From the NCBI GenBank assembly GCA_021613375.1, contig CM038728.1, forward strand, positions 34,998,799-35,062,798: a DNA stretch of 64,000 bases, read 5' to 3'. Each line of letters begins with the position of its first letter. Within the stretch, counting starts at the first letter, position 1. Source of the DNA: Megaleporinus macrocephalus (Eukaryota > Chordata > Actinopteri > Characiformes > Anostomidae). Below, one piece after another: positions 1 through 11,802 of the stretch. Below the pieces are notes generated by a model. That model had not been told where the DNA came from. It saw only the letters and a program-made list of their open reading frames with translations, and did no database searches. Made by a program: the position numbers and the translations under genes.

Positions 1-330
1 GTTAGTATGGTGGTGTAGTGGTTAGTATGGTGGTGTAGTGGTTAGTACGGTGGTGTAGTGGTTAGTACGGTGGTGTAGTGGTTAGTACGGTGGTGTAGTG
101 GTTAGTATGGTGGTGTAGTGGTTAGTATGGTGGTGTAGTGGTTAGTACGGTGGTGTAGTGGTTAGTACGGTGGTGTAGTGGTTAGTACGGTGGTGTAGTG
201 GTTAGTAAGGTGGTGTAGTGGTTAGTATGGTGGTGTAGTGGTTAGTATGGTGGTGTAGTGGTTAGTATGGTGGTGTAGTGGTTAGTACGGTGGTGTAGTG
301 GTTAGTACGGTGGTGTAGTGGTTAGCACGG
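1..330 (+). repeat. 20-bp minisatellite, SINE A-box derived
   Basis: About 16 head-to-tail copies of gttagtatggtggtgtagtg, with t/c variation at one position. The array begins at or before the window edge. Each unit contains TGGTGTAGTGG, one base away from the Pol III A-box consensus TRGCNNAGYGG. The last unit, gttagcacgg, reads directly into the 3' part of a SINE-like repeat, so the array looks like an expansion of that element's 5' promoter region. The same satellite returns in opposite orientation at 1441-2973. Confidence 0.95.
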
Positions 331-420
331 GACCTTCGCCGGATGACGCTGGGATTGTCTCCTGACCCCCCGTGACCCTGACTAGTAGGATAAAGTGGAA
401 GATACTGGATGGATAGATCT
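321..420 (+). mobile_element. tRNA-derived SINE-like repeat, tail
   Basis: After the last A-box unit come ccttcgccggatgacgctgg, then gtgaccctgactag, then a (ATGG)-like end. This order (A-box head, 'gctgggat..ctcc', 'gtgaccctga', ATGG/ATGA tail) matches a repeat widespread in teleosts. The B-box and the middle of the element are missing, so this copy is internally deleted and not transcribable as a SINE. A longer copy lies on the minus strand at 23974-24243. Confidence 0.7.
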
Positions 421-1440
421 ATTTATGGTTACCAGACATGTCTTCATTTCGCAGCTGACGCCTGTAAAGCTGTTGACTGCTCTCATTAAAGTTCTAAATG
501 TTCTACAGCGATGTTCTCCGACTGAGAGAGTAAGGAATGTTTCTGATGCTGTATTCTCTACAGTCAGATTTTAGACCTGCCTCAGGAAGAATGAGAGCCC
601 GAGTGTTTCTCACGCCGGTGTGATGAACATACAACGTTAGAGCCGGGACATAAAAAACGAACGGCCGGCGATATAACGCGACAGCAGTGGTGATGTCCTC
701 GTCCCGAGCCGAGAGGAGCTCCGGCCCCTGGTGTTTGCCCCCAGCATTAATCATAATCACGCCGACTCCGAGGCTCTGGCTCGGCAGCATCCGGAGCGCT
801 CGTCACTCTGGAGAATTGGGCGGTTTCTGTGTCACGCGGCCGCCGAGAACGCCATCAAGCTTGTTAGGAGGAAGATAACTCTCCTTTAGTGGAAGGGCCA
901 ACTATCAGGGGACAAATGACTCAAAAGTGCCCTCAATGCAGGGCTGCCTCTGGATCTCTCACTCCGTCCCCTTCATCCCTTTTGTTCTCCTCTCTGAGAG
1001 GCAGCTGGAAGACTGCAAGCGGGACCGAGGCAGAGACTTCTCCAGGGACTGTTTCCAATCCAAAGAAAAATAACTCACTTTCTCTCCTCCAGTCGGCACG
1101 GCGACAAGACGAGTACAAATAAGCATCTTCTTGTAAAAGTAACAGAGCTCTGTCATCACAGCGGTGGTGAGTATGAGGTTCACCATGATATCTCCAGTAT
1201 GACCTTACAGAAGTACAGTTTTGGACAAAAGTTTTATTCATTGGGGAACCCTCGAGGCCCTCTGGGTGCCCAATAAAAACATTTTGATTTCTGTAGTATT
1301 AAAAGAAATGCTGATGAAATACTAATACTTAACTAATAAATTCAGTTAAAATGATTAAATGCTTAAATTTTCTATTAAAAACTGTCCAATCAGGATTGTT
1401 TTCTTTGTGGCATGTAGGTAGAAACAGACAAATGAGCCAC
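421..1440. other. Single-copy spacer, no gene recognised
   Basis: This is mixed-composition DNA between the two inverted 20-bp arrays. Short open frames exist on both strands (503-790 minus, 687-878 plus, 889-1122 plus, 933-1241 minus). They overlap each other and show no recognisable domain, so I do not call a gene. From 1260 it becomes AT-rich. Confidence 0.6.
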
Positions 1441-2973
1441 ACCGCTGTACTGACCACTACACCACCGTACTGACCACTACACCACCATACTAACCACTAC
1501 ACCACCATACTAACCACTACACCACCGTACTAACCACTACACCACCATACTAACCACTACACCACCATACTAACCACTACACCACCATACTAACCACTAC
1601 ACCACTATACTAACCACTACACCACCGTACTAACCACTACACCACCATACTAACCACTACACCACCATACTAACCACTACACCACCGTACTAACCACTAC
1701 ACCACCATACTAACCACTACACCACCATACTAACCACTACACCACCATACTAACCACTACACCACCATACTAACCACTACACCACCATACTAACCACTAC
1801 ACCACTATACTAACCACTACACCACCGTACTAACCACTACACCACCATACTAACCACTACACCACCATACTAACCACTACACCACCATACTAACCACTAC
1901 ACCACTATATTAACCACTACACCACCGTACTAACCACTACACCACCATACTAACCACTACACCACCGTACTGACCACTACACCACCATACTAACCACTAC
2001 ACCACCATACTAACCACTACACCACCGTACTAACCACTACACCACCATACTAACCACTACACCACCGTACTGACCACTACACTACCGTACTGACCACTAC
2101 ACCACCCTACTAACCACTACACCACCGTACTAACCACTACACCACCGTACTGACCACTACACCACCGTACTAACCACTACACCAACATACTAACCACTAC
2201 ACCACCTTACTAACCACTACACCACCATACTAACCACTACACCACCGTACTAACCACTACACCACCGTACTGACCACTACACCACCGTACTGACCACTAC
2301 ACCACCGTACCAACCACTACACCACCATACTAACCTCTACACCACCGTACTGACCACTACACCACCGTACTAACCACTACACCACCGTACTGACCACTAC
2401 ACCACCATACTAACCACTACACCACCGTACTAACCACTACACCACCATACTAACCACTACACCATACTGACCACTACACCACCGTACTGACCACTACACC
2501 ACCGTACAAACCACTACACCACCGTACTAACCACTACACCACCCTACTGACCACTACACCACCGTACTGACCACTACACCACCGTACTGACCACTACACC
2601 ACCGTACTAACCACTACACCACCGTACTAACCACTACACCACCATACTAACCACTACACCACCATACTAACCACTACACTACCGTACTGACCACTACACC
2701 ACCGTAGTAACAACTACACCACCATACTAACCACTACACCACCATACTAACCACTACACCACCGTACTAACCACTACACCACCATACTAACCACTACACC
2801 ACCATACTAACCACTACACCACCGTACTAACCACTACACCACCGTACTGACCACTACACCACCATACTGACCACTACACCACCGTACTGACCACTACACC
2901 ACCGTACTAACCACTACACCACCGTACTGACCACTACACCACCATACTGACCACTACACCACCATACTGACCA
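1441..2973 (-). repeat. 20-bp minisatellite, inverted copy
   Basis: About 76 copies of the reverse complement of the 1-330 unit (accactacaccaccatacta, with a/g and a/g variation at the two 'gtac/atac' and 'taac/tgac' positions). One short unit near 2461 (accatactg) shifts the register. No SINE body follows on the minus strand to the left, so only the A-box segment was amplified here. Confidence 0.95.
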
Positions 2974-2989
2974 CCATGACTTTAAATCA

Positions 2990-3420
2990 CCCTAGAATAA
3001 AATACTTGAATGGCTCTAATTTATGATTCCTGCTTCATCTGTTACGTGTCAATTAATAATTATCTGAATAAAAGTATTGTGTTGTAATTCGTGTTTGTCT
3101 AATTCTCCAATTAGAACTCAGATTTTCTGCTTCATGATTGAAGCGTATTTCCAGATCAGACGGGTCGTGAGGGAGTTTACACGCTGCTTTGAGCAGCATC
3201 AGAGAGGCCTGAGGGCAGAGCCACCTGTGAACATGGCAGAGTCTGGAAAGCACTTCAAGCTCAAACCCTTTCCTCCCAGATGGGCTGCAGGATCTGAGGC
3301 CGTAAGCACAGGAGCAGCTAAACGCTGGTGACACCTCGTCATCTGCTAACCTGCTTTTTCAGGAGCCATATCTGATGTGCATTTTATATCCTCCAATCAG
3401 AGACCTGCAGCGTGTCCAGG
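2990..3420. other. Single-copy island, CNE candidate
   Basis: An AT-rich stretch holds several homeodomain-type cores (CAATTAATAATTATC near 3050; CTCCAATTAG near 3105). It is followed by a GC-richer part to 3340. Short frames overlap on both strands (3053-3334 minus, 3077-3331 plus) with no recognised domain. Its complexity stands out against the satellites around it. Conservation is only inferred. Confidence 0.35.
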
Positions 3421-3467
3421 GGCCAGTGAGGGCCTCTGCATGTGTAATTATATCGTTGATCTCCACA

Positions 3468-3660
3468 ATGGCCACTTTACAGGAGGGGACAAAAACTGTC
3501 TTGACTTTTAATGTAAGTCAATGGAACCAAAAGGTTTTCCGAGCTATTATAGAGCATTTCTATTGGTCTATTCATTATGAAACCTTCACAGGATATAAAG
3601 AGCAGCAGTCGTGTTCAAATGATAGAAAAATAAAAATCAACATAAATGGAGATGGGTGGA
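3468..3660 (+). mobile_element. Dispersed family W, copy 1
   Basis: Begins atggccactttacaggag, includes 'aatgtaagtcaatggaacca', and ends near 'aaaaataaaaatcaacat'. The same order of blocks occurs at 14653-14850 (plus) and 10868-11080 (minus). I see no coding capacity. It resembles a non-autonomous DNA transposon common in otophysan fishes; the class is uncertain. Confidence 0.65.
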
Positions 3661-3789
3661 ATGTATCTCGAAAATAATAATTTAGAGGGGAATTCAAAAT
3701 CATTCACCATTTGTACTGTAAGATGATGTAAATAGATATCCTTACAATTAATGTTTGATCAATAAGTGTCTGATCACCAGTAAGAACAA
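3661..3789. other. Short AT-rich spacer
   Basis: AT-rich DNA between family W and family X. Nothing recognised. Confidence 0.5.
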
Positions 3790-4090
3790 CAGATCTGATT
3801 AGAACAGATGTAAATAATCAGACATACAATACAAAGTAACATGAATATGTTGTTGTGAGAGAAGTAGATCAGATCTTGATCCAGTTTGAAGAACAAAGTT
3901 AGTTTCCAGATTTCTCCTGGACGCCCCAGACATTGTATGAATGTGTTCAGTTCCTTCAGCAGCAAATCTTGATTTATCTTAATGAAGTACTGAGCAGTCA
4001 AAGCAGGTATTAGATCAGAACTGATAATAATACTGGGTTGTTTAGGAGAAGCTTGGAAAGAGTTAAATAAACACACTGACGTATGAAAAA
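3790..4090 (+). mobile_element. Dispersed family X, copy 1
   Basis: About 300 bp starting near attagaacagatgtaaat. It includes gatccagtttgaagaacaaa, ctcctggacgccccagacat and gaagtactgagcagtcaaag. It is nearly identical to 46827-47150 and to the minus strand of 56534-56757. Its right end (ctattaatactgattaatat) is the unit of the array that follows. Confidence 0.8.
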
Positions 4091-5054
4091 CACTACTTAC
4101 TCTATTAATACTGATTAATATTTAATAATAAAGTGTAAAAGCACTACTTACTCTATTAATACTGATTAATATTTAATAATAAAGTGTAAAAGCTCTACTT
4201 ACTCTATTAATACTGATTAATATTTAATAATAAAGTGTAAAAGCTCTACTTACTCTATTAATACTGATTAATATTTAATAATAAAGTGTAAAAGCACTAC
4301 TTACTCTATTAATACTGATTAATATTTAATAATAAAGTGTAAAAACTCTACTTACTCTATTAATACTGATTAATATTTAATAATAAAGTATAAAAGCACT
4401 ACTTACTCTATTAATACTGATTAATATTTAATAATAAAGTGTAAAAGCACTACTTACTCTATTAATACAGTTTAATATTTAATAATAAAGTGTAAAAGCA
4501 CTACTTACTCTATTAATACTGTTTAATATTTAATAATAAAGTGTAAACGCATTACTTACTTTATTAATACTGATTAATATTTAATAATAAAGTGTAAAAG
4601 CACTACTTACTCTATTAATACTGTTTAATATTTAATAATAAAGTGTAAAAGCACTACTTACTCTATTAATACTGTTTAATATTTAATAATAAAGTGTAAA
4701 AGCACTACTTACTCTATTAATACAGTTTAATATTTAATAATAAAGTGTAAAAGCACTACTTACTCTATTAATACTGTTTAATATTTAATAATAAAGTGTA
4801 AACGCATTACGTACTTTATTAATACTGATTAATATTTAATAATAAAGTGTAAAAGCACTACTTACTCTATTAATACTGTTTAATATTTAATAATAAAGTG
4901 TAAAAGCACTACTTACTCTATTAATACTGTTTAATATTTAATAATAAAGTGTAAACGCATTACTTACTCTATTAATACTGTTTAATATTTAATAACAAAG
5001 TGTAAAAGCACTACTTACTCTATTAATACTGATTAATATTTAATAATAAAGTGT
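4091..5054 (+). repeat. 51-bp tandem array from the end of family X
   Basis: About 19 AT-rich units of 51 bp, each with cactacttactctattaata followed by taatatttaataataaagtg. A variant unit (gtgtaaacgcatta) recurs at 4541, 4796 and 4949, spaced 255 and 153 bp (5 and 3 units), which shows amplification of multi-unit blocks. A single copy of the same unit end is present in the other two family X copies. Confidence 0.95.
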
Positions 5055-6009
5055 TTTGCTAAACAACAAATATCCCCAAGTGCCTAAAACTTCACTGTAT
5101 GTAAGCTGTATGCAAAATATCAGCACCTACATTTGATTTGTTTATTGAAATGTAATTTTCCTGCTTATTATAATACACTATTTCTGTTTCAGTTACTATA
5201 TTATTTAATTATTAAATGTTAAATTCAGCAAATAAACAGCAGTAGTGATTTAAAATGTCCAGTTCAGGTCATTGCTTGTATTCTGAAGAGGATGTGATGA
5301 TATACTCAGGCTTAGAAAACCAACAAAACTCAATCTGATCAGGTGCACACAAACTCTTGCATATGACTGGATACGTGTTGCTGTTAAATGACCTGTGAAA
5401 ACATGAAAGCACGGAAGCGAAATGATAGTTATTTGCTATTATAGCAGTTAGCTTCAGTACCAACTGCCAGTCCAGGCTCTAATGGAGAGTTCCATGTTGG
5501 TACATTACACAACTATGCAACTGTACAAAGTCAGTCTGGGGTTGTGTTCCACATAATAACATTCAAATAAATCTTCCACTACAGATTTTTGGCTGGACAA
5601 AGCTGACCAACACAAACAGCACCTGCTTGTATTGATTACCTGTCATATTAGAGCCTGTTTTAATAACAGCAGCTGATCACGTCTCTTCTCTTTGAGCTGA
5701 GATCCAGTTTGTAGATCATTTTCAGCAAAATTTCACCAACAATTCTCCAGATTTCAGTCACGCAAACAAAGACGTTCAGAGAAGTTTGGTATGAAATGCT
5801 GTTCACAGTTGTTCACAGTGGTGGTGATAGGAACCAGATGTTTGGACCGTTATTTACCACAGAAAGTGGTTATGAATATATGAATGCTTGATGTGTGACA
5901 TGCTGTTTTATAATAGTTTTAAAATGATTTTGCCATTAAACTCCATTCATGGTGGAGGGATACATGCAGGACGCCGTGAGGCTTGAAATAGTCCCCAAAG
6001 AAAAGCTAG
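5055..6009. other. Single-copy AT-rich spacer
   Basis: No gene, repeat array or element recognised. A 64-codon frame at 5269-5463 (minus) has no recognisable domain. Confidence 0.5.
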
Positions 6010-6128
6010 TATTTTCAGAATTTTACCATCAACATCCATATAAACTCAGAAGACACGCGTAGCTTCACTGGTGTGTTTCATAGTAAATACAATGTATAGA
6101 TTTGTGTTGTAGACATAGAGACCCCTGG
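6010..6128 (-). mobile_element. Family V flank, copy 1
   Basis: Its reverse complement matches 39456-39560 closely, with blocks gtctacaacacaaatctac, acattgtatttacta and gtgtcttctgagtttat. It abuts the 21-bp array in both places, so array and flank were duplicated or dispersed together. Element class unknown. Confidence 0.7.
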
Positions 6129-6885
6129 TTACCTTCACCACCACTGTAAACATCATCACCACCACTATAAACACCATCACCACCACTGTAAACACCATCA
6201 CCACCACTATAAACACCATCACCACCACTGTAAACACCATCACCACCACTGTAAACACCATCACCACCACTATAAACACCATCACCACCACTGTAAACAC
6301 CATCACCACCACTGTAAACACCATCACCACCACTGTAAACATCACCACCACTGTAAACACCACCACCACTGTAAACACCATCACCACCACTGTACAAACC
6401 ATCACCACCACTGTACAAACCATCACCACAACTGTACAAACCATCACCACCACTTTAAAAACCATTACCACCACTGTACAAACCATCACCACCACTGTAC
6501 AAACCATCACCACCACTGTACAAACCATCACCACCACTTTAAAAACCATTACCACCACTGTACAAACCATCACCACCACTGTAAACACCATCACCACCAA
6601 TGTACCCATAATCACCACCACTGTAAACACCATCATCACCACCACTGTAAACACCACCACCAATGTAACCATCACCACCACTGTAAACACCACCACCACT
6701 GTAAACACCACCACCACTTTAAACACCATCACCACCACTGTAAACACCATCACCACCACTGTAAACATCACCACCACCAATGTAACCATCACCACCACCA
6801 CTGTAAACACCATCACCACCACCACCACCACCACTGTAAACACCACCACCACCACTGTAAACATCACCACCACCACTGTTAACAG
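6129..6885 (-). repeat. 21-bp triplet-rich minisatellite, copy 1
   Basis: Units of ccatcaccaccactgtaaaca plus one base, with variants shorter or longer by three bases through loss or gain of ACC. Because the length changes come in threes, long open frames appear (for example 6046-6876 minus, repeating Val-Val-Val-Met-Val-Phe-Thr). I read these as a by-product of the repeat. The inverted partner is at 38200-39455. Confidence 0.95.
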
Positions 6886-7330
6886 TGTGTGTAGATATAA
6901 GGAGATGCTTTAGTGTTATAGCTGGTCAGTGTGTGTAGATATAAGGAGGTGGTTTAGTGTTATAGCTGGTAAGTGTGTATAGATATAAGGAGGTGGTTTA
7001 GTGTTATAGCTGGTCAGTGTGTGTAGATATAAGGAGGTGGTTTAGTGTTATAGCTGGTCAGTGTGTGTAGATATAAGGAGGTGGTTTAGTGTTATAGCTG
7101 GTCAGTGTGTGTAGATATAAGGAGGTGGTTTAGTGTTATAGCTGGTCAGTGTGTGTAGATATAAGGAGGTGGTTTAGTGTTATAGCTGGTCAGTGTGTGT
7201 AGATATAAGGAGGTGGTTTAGTGTTATAGCTGGTCAGTGTGTGTAGATATAAGGAGGTGGTTTAGTGTTATAGCTGGTCAGTGTGTGTAGATATAAGGAG
7301 GTGGTTTAGTGTCATAGCTGGTCAGTGTGT
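6886..7330 (+). repeat. 44-bp array from the end of family Y
   Basis: About 10 copies of a 44-bp unit made of cagtgtgtgtagatataagg followed by aggtggtttagtgttatagc. The 'ggaggtggtttta..gttat.gct' segment is the terminal part of family Y (other pieces at 8262, 44850 and 57290). The array ends in a short (TG)n run at 7322-7333. Confidence 0.9.
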
Positions 7331-7715
7331 GTGTGTTTATAGGGTTATTATGCTTTAAAGTATAGACACAGCAGGTGTTTGAACACAGTAAGTGTTTGAT
7401 ATTAAACTGACTTTATTCTGTTTAAGTACGGCCTCATTCCTGTCTTAGCCAGGGCCCCAAAACCCTTAAACCCACCCCTGGGAGTGTCTCCCCTTAAGGG
7501 CCAGGTGGAAAGACCCAGGGGGGGTGTCGACCGGCGCCCCTGAAAAACTGTCATCCCCGCAGAGTGATGGGGAGAAAGTCTCTGGAGTCGTAGCGCTACA
7601 GAAACGCTGCCATTTAGAATAAAAGGAACATGAAAGCGCGTTTGATGTGGGAGAGGTTCACCTTGCTCTGCACAGCGAAGCAACACGCGTACGATTGAGG
7701 GCTGCTAGACAGTCG
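7331..7715. other. Single-copy spacer, no gene recognised
   Basis: GC-richer from 7440 to 7700. A 94-codon minus-strand frame (7402-7686) has no recognised domain and overlaps another frame (7658-8008). Origin unknown. Confidence 0.4.
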
Positions 7716-7718
7716 AGT

Positions 7719-7752
7719 TGGGGGGGGGGGGGGTGGGGGGGGGTGGGGGGGA
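7719..7752 (+). repeat. G-run tract, G-quadruplex potential
   Basis: A nearly unbroken run of about 30 guanines interrupted by single T residues. It satisfies any G3+N1-7 rule many times over. A smaller G-rich run occurs at 8088-8108. Confidence 0.85.
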
Positions 7753-7759
7753 GCATTTC

Positions 7760-8070
7760 AAAAACAAAAAACGTGACATGAGGACGAGCAGGAAGAAAGA
7801 AATCCTGAAGCGGCATCAGGACGGATCTGAGCGGCGAGCGGATCTGAACTTTTCCGCGCGCTCGCACAGAAGTTGGCTTTTGACTTTGCCAGGCTTCCCT
7901 AATAAAGTTTGCTTTGCGAGACAAGACGTGTAATCTAAATGGAACGATGTTGTCTCCTTTAAAGAGCGGCCTGTCATTACACAGCCAGGAGGCTTCTCCG
8001 CAGTCCACTCTGTCATCCCTGCGCTCGCCAGGAAATTGATTTTTAGATTTGTTTCACTGGAGAAAATTCA
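7760..8070. other. Single-copy island, CNE candidate
   Basis: Non-repetitive, mid-GC stretch (aggcttccctaataaagttt near 7890, ggcctgtcattacacagcca near 7970). Overlapping frames on both strands lack domains. Its character differs from the surrounding repeats. Whether it is conserved is inference. Confidence 0.3.
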
Positions 8071-8261
8071 GATCTCTCAGTAAAAGGGTTGGTGGGGGGT
8101 GGGGGGGGCTAAAGCAACTGTCCAGAAGGATCTTAGTCTGCAGATCAGAGGGTACAGAACAGTAACCGTAAAGAATAAGACCCACTGACCTTTGAAGAGA
8201 TATTAATAGATATAAATCTTTAAAATCCTTATAAAAAATTATAATTATAATCCTATTATAA

Positions 8262-8500
8262 AAAACAGGAGCTCCACTTACAGACTGTAGTTCATCTGAT
8301 TCTCTGTATACTTTATTACTCTGTTCTTTAATGATCAGGACCCCCACAGGACCACCACAGAGCAGATACTATTAGGGAGGTGGATCATTCTCAGCACTGT
8401 AGTGTTGTGTTAGTGTGTGTTGTGCTGGTGTGAGTGTCCACTCTATTAGACACTCCTACTACTTGCTGGTCCACCTTGTAGATTATCATGTGGATTGAAC
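8262..8500 (-). mobile_element. Dispersed family Y, fragment 1
   Basis: Carries, in order, ccacttacagactgtag, accaccacagagcaga, ggatcattctcagcactgta, gtgtgttgtgctggtgtgag, tattagacactcctac and ggtccaccttgtaga. The same blocks in reverse order and strand are at 57290-57690. The family has partly palindromic halves and no coding sequence. Probably a non-autonomous element. Confidence 0.75.
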
Positions 8501-10239
8501 TGACTGTCCATTACAATGAAATAAAATGAGTTCTAAGAACTTCAACTCGAATTTGAACCTTAAAACTTAAAATCTCTTGTTTGACGGATGAAAAAAAGGC
8601 TTTCCAGAAAACTTTTCAGATACTACACATGCGCCGAACGTCTGGCGCCAGCACTTGTTCATCTTCAGACTCGAGAGGAGCCGCACTCTGCAGCTGCTAC
8701 ACAGAATACATCTTCACATCGTTCTGAAGTAAGTAAAAGTGACTGGAATCCAAACCTTTTTTGTTCAAACAAGGTTGTCTGCACACAAACATAATTTTAA
8801 CATGGACATTATCTAGTTTGCGATAGCTGAAAGCTATGTAAATTAGCCGTTTGGCTTTTTGGGCCCGACAGGCGTTCTAGTTACCGTTAATTAACCTCCA
8901 AACAGCATTTTATAGTTGTAGTTTAAATAAAAGTCCACATTGGGTCATCTCAACAGCATGTTTTTAGAATTTGCTAGCACATGTAGGCCCGTATAAGGTT
9001 AAAATGATGAATAGCACATTAAACATCGATTTGGCTTGTAGTAGATTAGGCTTTCAAAACTAGCTAGCCGGCTAAAGTTACACATGGTAGCTGTTCTTGT
9101 TATCTAGGTAGAAGGTAACTGTGGTATCAGTCGATTCCTAAACAATTAATATAAATATACCTTAAGTAGTTATATAACTACGCCAGCTAGCTGGCCCTGT
9201 GTTTACATGTGGCTAGGTTAGCTAGCTGGTCTTTCACAGTTCATGTCCGTGTCCTGTTTTCTACTGTGTTTATAAGCGACCGTTAATAATAATAATCTAA
9301 TAATCTGTGAATCTGTGAATCTGACCTATAAATCGCCCCCCAAACCCATTTTCTCTTTGCTCTGTAATAAGATGATAAAGGATTGATAAACTACATGAAA
9401 GTCCAAGTACTAGACATATTTTCATCCAGATAGTATCACCAAATTCAAACCAATAGGCAGTGAGTTCACATCTAAATACTAATGAACTTCACTGCAGCTG
9501 TAGTGTAAATGAATCAGGTCTGATATATCAGGGTTAATACCCAGTCTGCTGTGCAGTTCATTTCCAAGCCATGTTCTTCACAGCTACAGACGATGTTAGC
9601 CTGCTGTACGCTGTGCACCAAAGCCTAGCATCACCATTAACGTTACCCTAATTTCATTAGCTAACTTGACTTTGCTTGATTTACACGTTTCTTTGAAAAA
9701 CAGCTCCTGATGTCCACCTTCTTCTTTTCTGCTGCCACCCTCACTCGCTTTTGACCTCCATGTGTCTCCCATGCTGCACCTGGGAAGTTCTCCTTCTAGT
9801 TTCGGCGCTGCTAACAACCAATCGTGGCTCCAGAGTCTCAGGAGACAGCAGGGAAAGTAACAGCCAATCACACTGGACATAGGTGTTTCAGGGAGGTAGA
9901 ACTCTTCCTAGACACTTTTAGGTTAATCAGACGTTGACAGATCTGGTTATTTTATGAAGGGGATCAAATTATTGGTGGGGACAATTCAATAATCGCTGGA
10001 TATTGGTGGGGACACGTCCCTTCCGTCCATGCTAATACTACACCCATGCATTTGACCATACAAAAACTTCACCCTCGGAGATACGTAAAATGAAACTTAA
10101 CATTAAAAATATAAAGATACGGTCAAATAATTATAGTAAGTAACCTATATAGTTTAGACAGCCCCTAAAAACACATATACATTAATATATATATACACAC
10201 ACACACACAAAATCATCCATTGGCTACAAATCCATAACA
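8501..10239. other. Single-copy spacer, no gene recognised
   Basis: Short frames at 8588-8794 (plus) and 9596-9880 (minus) have no recognised domain. Between 8820 and 9260 the sequence is rich in ctagct/gctagc motifs. A (TA)n(CA)n microsatellite is at 10186-10209. Part of this may be an old transposon, given the hAT-like end at 10240-10373, but I cannot define a left end. Confidence 0.4.
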
Positions 10240-10373
10240 AAATTAAAAAAAATGTCCTAATACCCTCACATTAGAGTAATCTAAAAATTAGTTGTTAGAT
10301 TAATCAGCTAAATGAAAAAAAGGATTATTAAATTAATGAATGAAGAAATTAATCGTTAGGTGCAGCCCTAGTT
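10240..10373 (-). mobile_element. hAT-like terminal fragment
   Basis: Read on the minus strand it begins tagggctgcacctaacgatt and continues with ATTAATC-type motifs. This matches the termini of a very abundant teleost element family usually classed with hAT-type DNA transposons. Only one end is evident. Confidence 0.5.
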
Positions 10374-10867
10374 TAGAGAGTTATGCCTTCATTAGTTCCT
10401 GCACCTCACCGGAATTCTCCGGCTCAGGAACGACTGCCTAGGACTCCCAGACCTGTCGGGTTTGGCTTCGTCATGGATTTTTGAAGTCAGTCGCTTCACT
10501 TCATGAAGTCATCAGTGATCAGTCGACACTGACTTGACTTTCATCAGATAACAGTAATCTGAAGTTCCGCAACCCCTACAAGATACTGCTCAAAGTATAA
10601 GTATGAATTAATGCAAAGAAGTTATAGTTACACGTTTTTATTGATATATTTATACTGGAGCATATCACCTGGACTGTTGTTAAGATCTATAGACTATATC
10701 AACAGTTTCTGGGGACACAAACTAGTTGATAGACTAAAGAATAATTATTTACTTACCTGTGGTGGGAAACGTGATGATCGAGATGTCTGCGGGTCAATGG
10801 GTGCCTGTAAATAAAAACTAAAACTTAATTAAGCTAACTGAATATTACAAATCACCAGCATATCGCC
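10374..10867. other. Spacer
   Basis: Nothing recognised. A 67-codon plus frame (10611-10814) has no domain. Confidence 0.4.
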
Positions 10868-11080
10868 GCTGTCCACAGAAAAACATGCATCTTAATTTTT
10901 TGTCGATTTTTATTTGAATACATCATTTGAACGCAGCAGCTGCCTTTTACATTGCATGAATTTTTTACAATGTATGGACCAAAAGAATCGATCCAGAATC
11001 GCTTGGAAATAATTCTGGTTCCATTGACTTCCATTAAAAGTAAAGGCTGTTTTTGTTCTCTCCTTTAACGTTGGCATTTT
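10868..11080 (-). mobile_element. Dispersed family W, copy 2
   Basis: Reverse complement shares 'ttccattgacttccatt..aaag', 'tttttattt.aata.atcattt' and the terminal purine-rich block with the copies at 3468 and 14653. More diverged than those two. Confidence 0.55.
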
Positions 11081-11274
11081 GGAGAAGTCTGTTTTCTATC
11101 TGTATATTCAATGGCCATATCATTAATATCATTAGGTTGACTTGTTAATACCATGCTTCCCAGTAGGGCAGGACCTCTGATATAAATCAGCAGGAAGAGA
11201 GATGGAGTTGAGGTTTGAGTAGCTTCACAGCTAAAACCTCTATTGTAAACTACATTAACAGTCAATGGAGTCAA

Positions 11275-11802
11275 TGGGTCTGTCTCAAATCCTACTGATC
11301 TCCTACATAGGCAGCATTTTACGTCACAGTATACACTCCCGTCATGTAGACTGTTCCAATTCTTACATACCTTAAACATGCTGTTTACTGAGGAACCTTA
11401 TTTAGACCTGATTTTAAGGAAGCATCGAACTCTTCCTCAGCCGCTAAGACAATCCCATGATGCAGTGCAGGCTGATCTAGGAGCAGTGAAGTGGTTTTAA
11501 AATGTGAGTTATTTTGATTCTCTCTGGAGTTTTAATGTGTTTCTGGTCATATAATCACACAGAACAGTATTTTATTATCAACTCTGTAACGAGTCCTTCA
11601 CCATTTACACTTTATACTCCACACATTAGCATTTATGCTAGCAGATTTTTAAGCCTTGTGTTATTGTTTTGGATGCCGGCCGGTAGCTTAGCAACCAGCT
11701 AATCTGTTTTATGAGGAGAGATGAGGAGAGAACGCTGCTACTTACACAGCTGCCTACCTAGACAGCCTACTTAGACACTCACTAGGGTTTGAGACTGACC
11801 CA
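11275..11802 (+). mobile_element. Non-autonomous DNA transposon, family Z, copy 1
   Basis: About 530 bp bounded by inverted ends. The left end is tgggtctgtctcaaatccta and the right end read on the minus strand is tgggtcagtctcaaacccta. An inverted full copy is at 60639-61194. No transposase frame is present. The super-family is not certain, because I could not read a clean target-site duplication. Confidence 0.75.

Noticed and set aside
1..330. Cluster of tRNA genes
   Set aside because: Only the A-box segment is present. There is no B-box, anticodon arm or acceptor stem.
1..2973. CRISPR-like array
   Set aside because: Repeats are head to tail with no spacers, and the sequence is eukaryotic.
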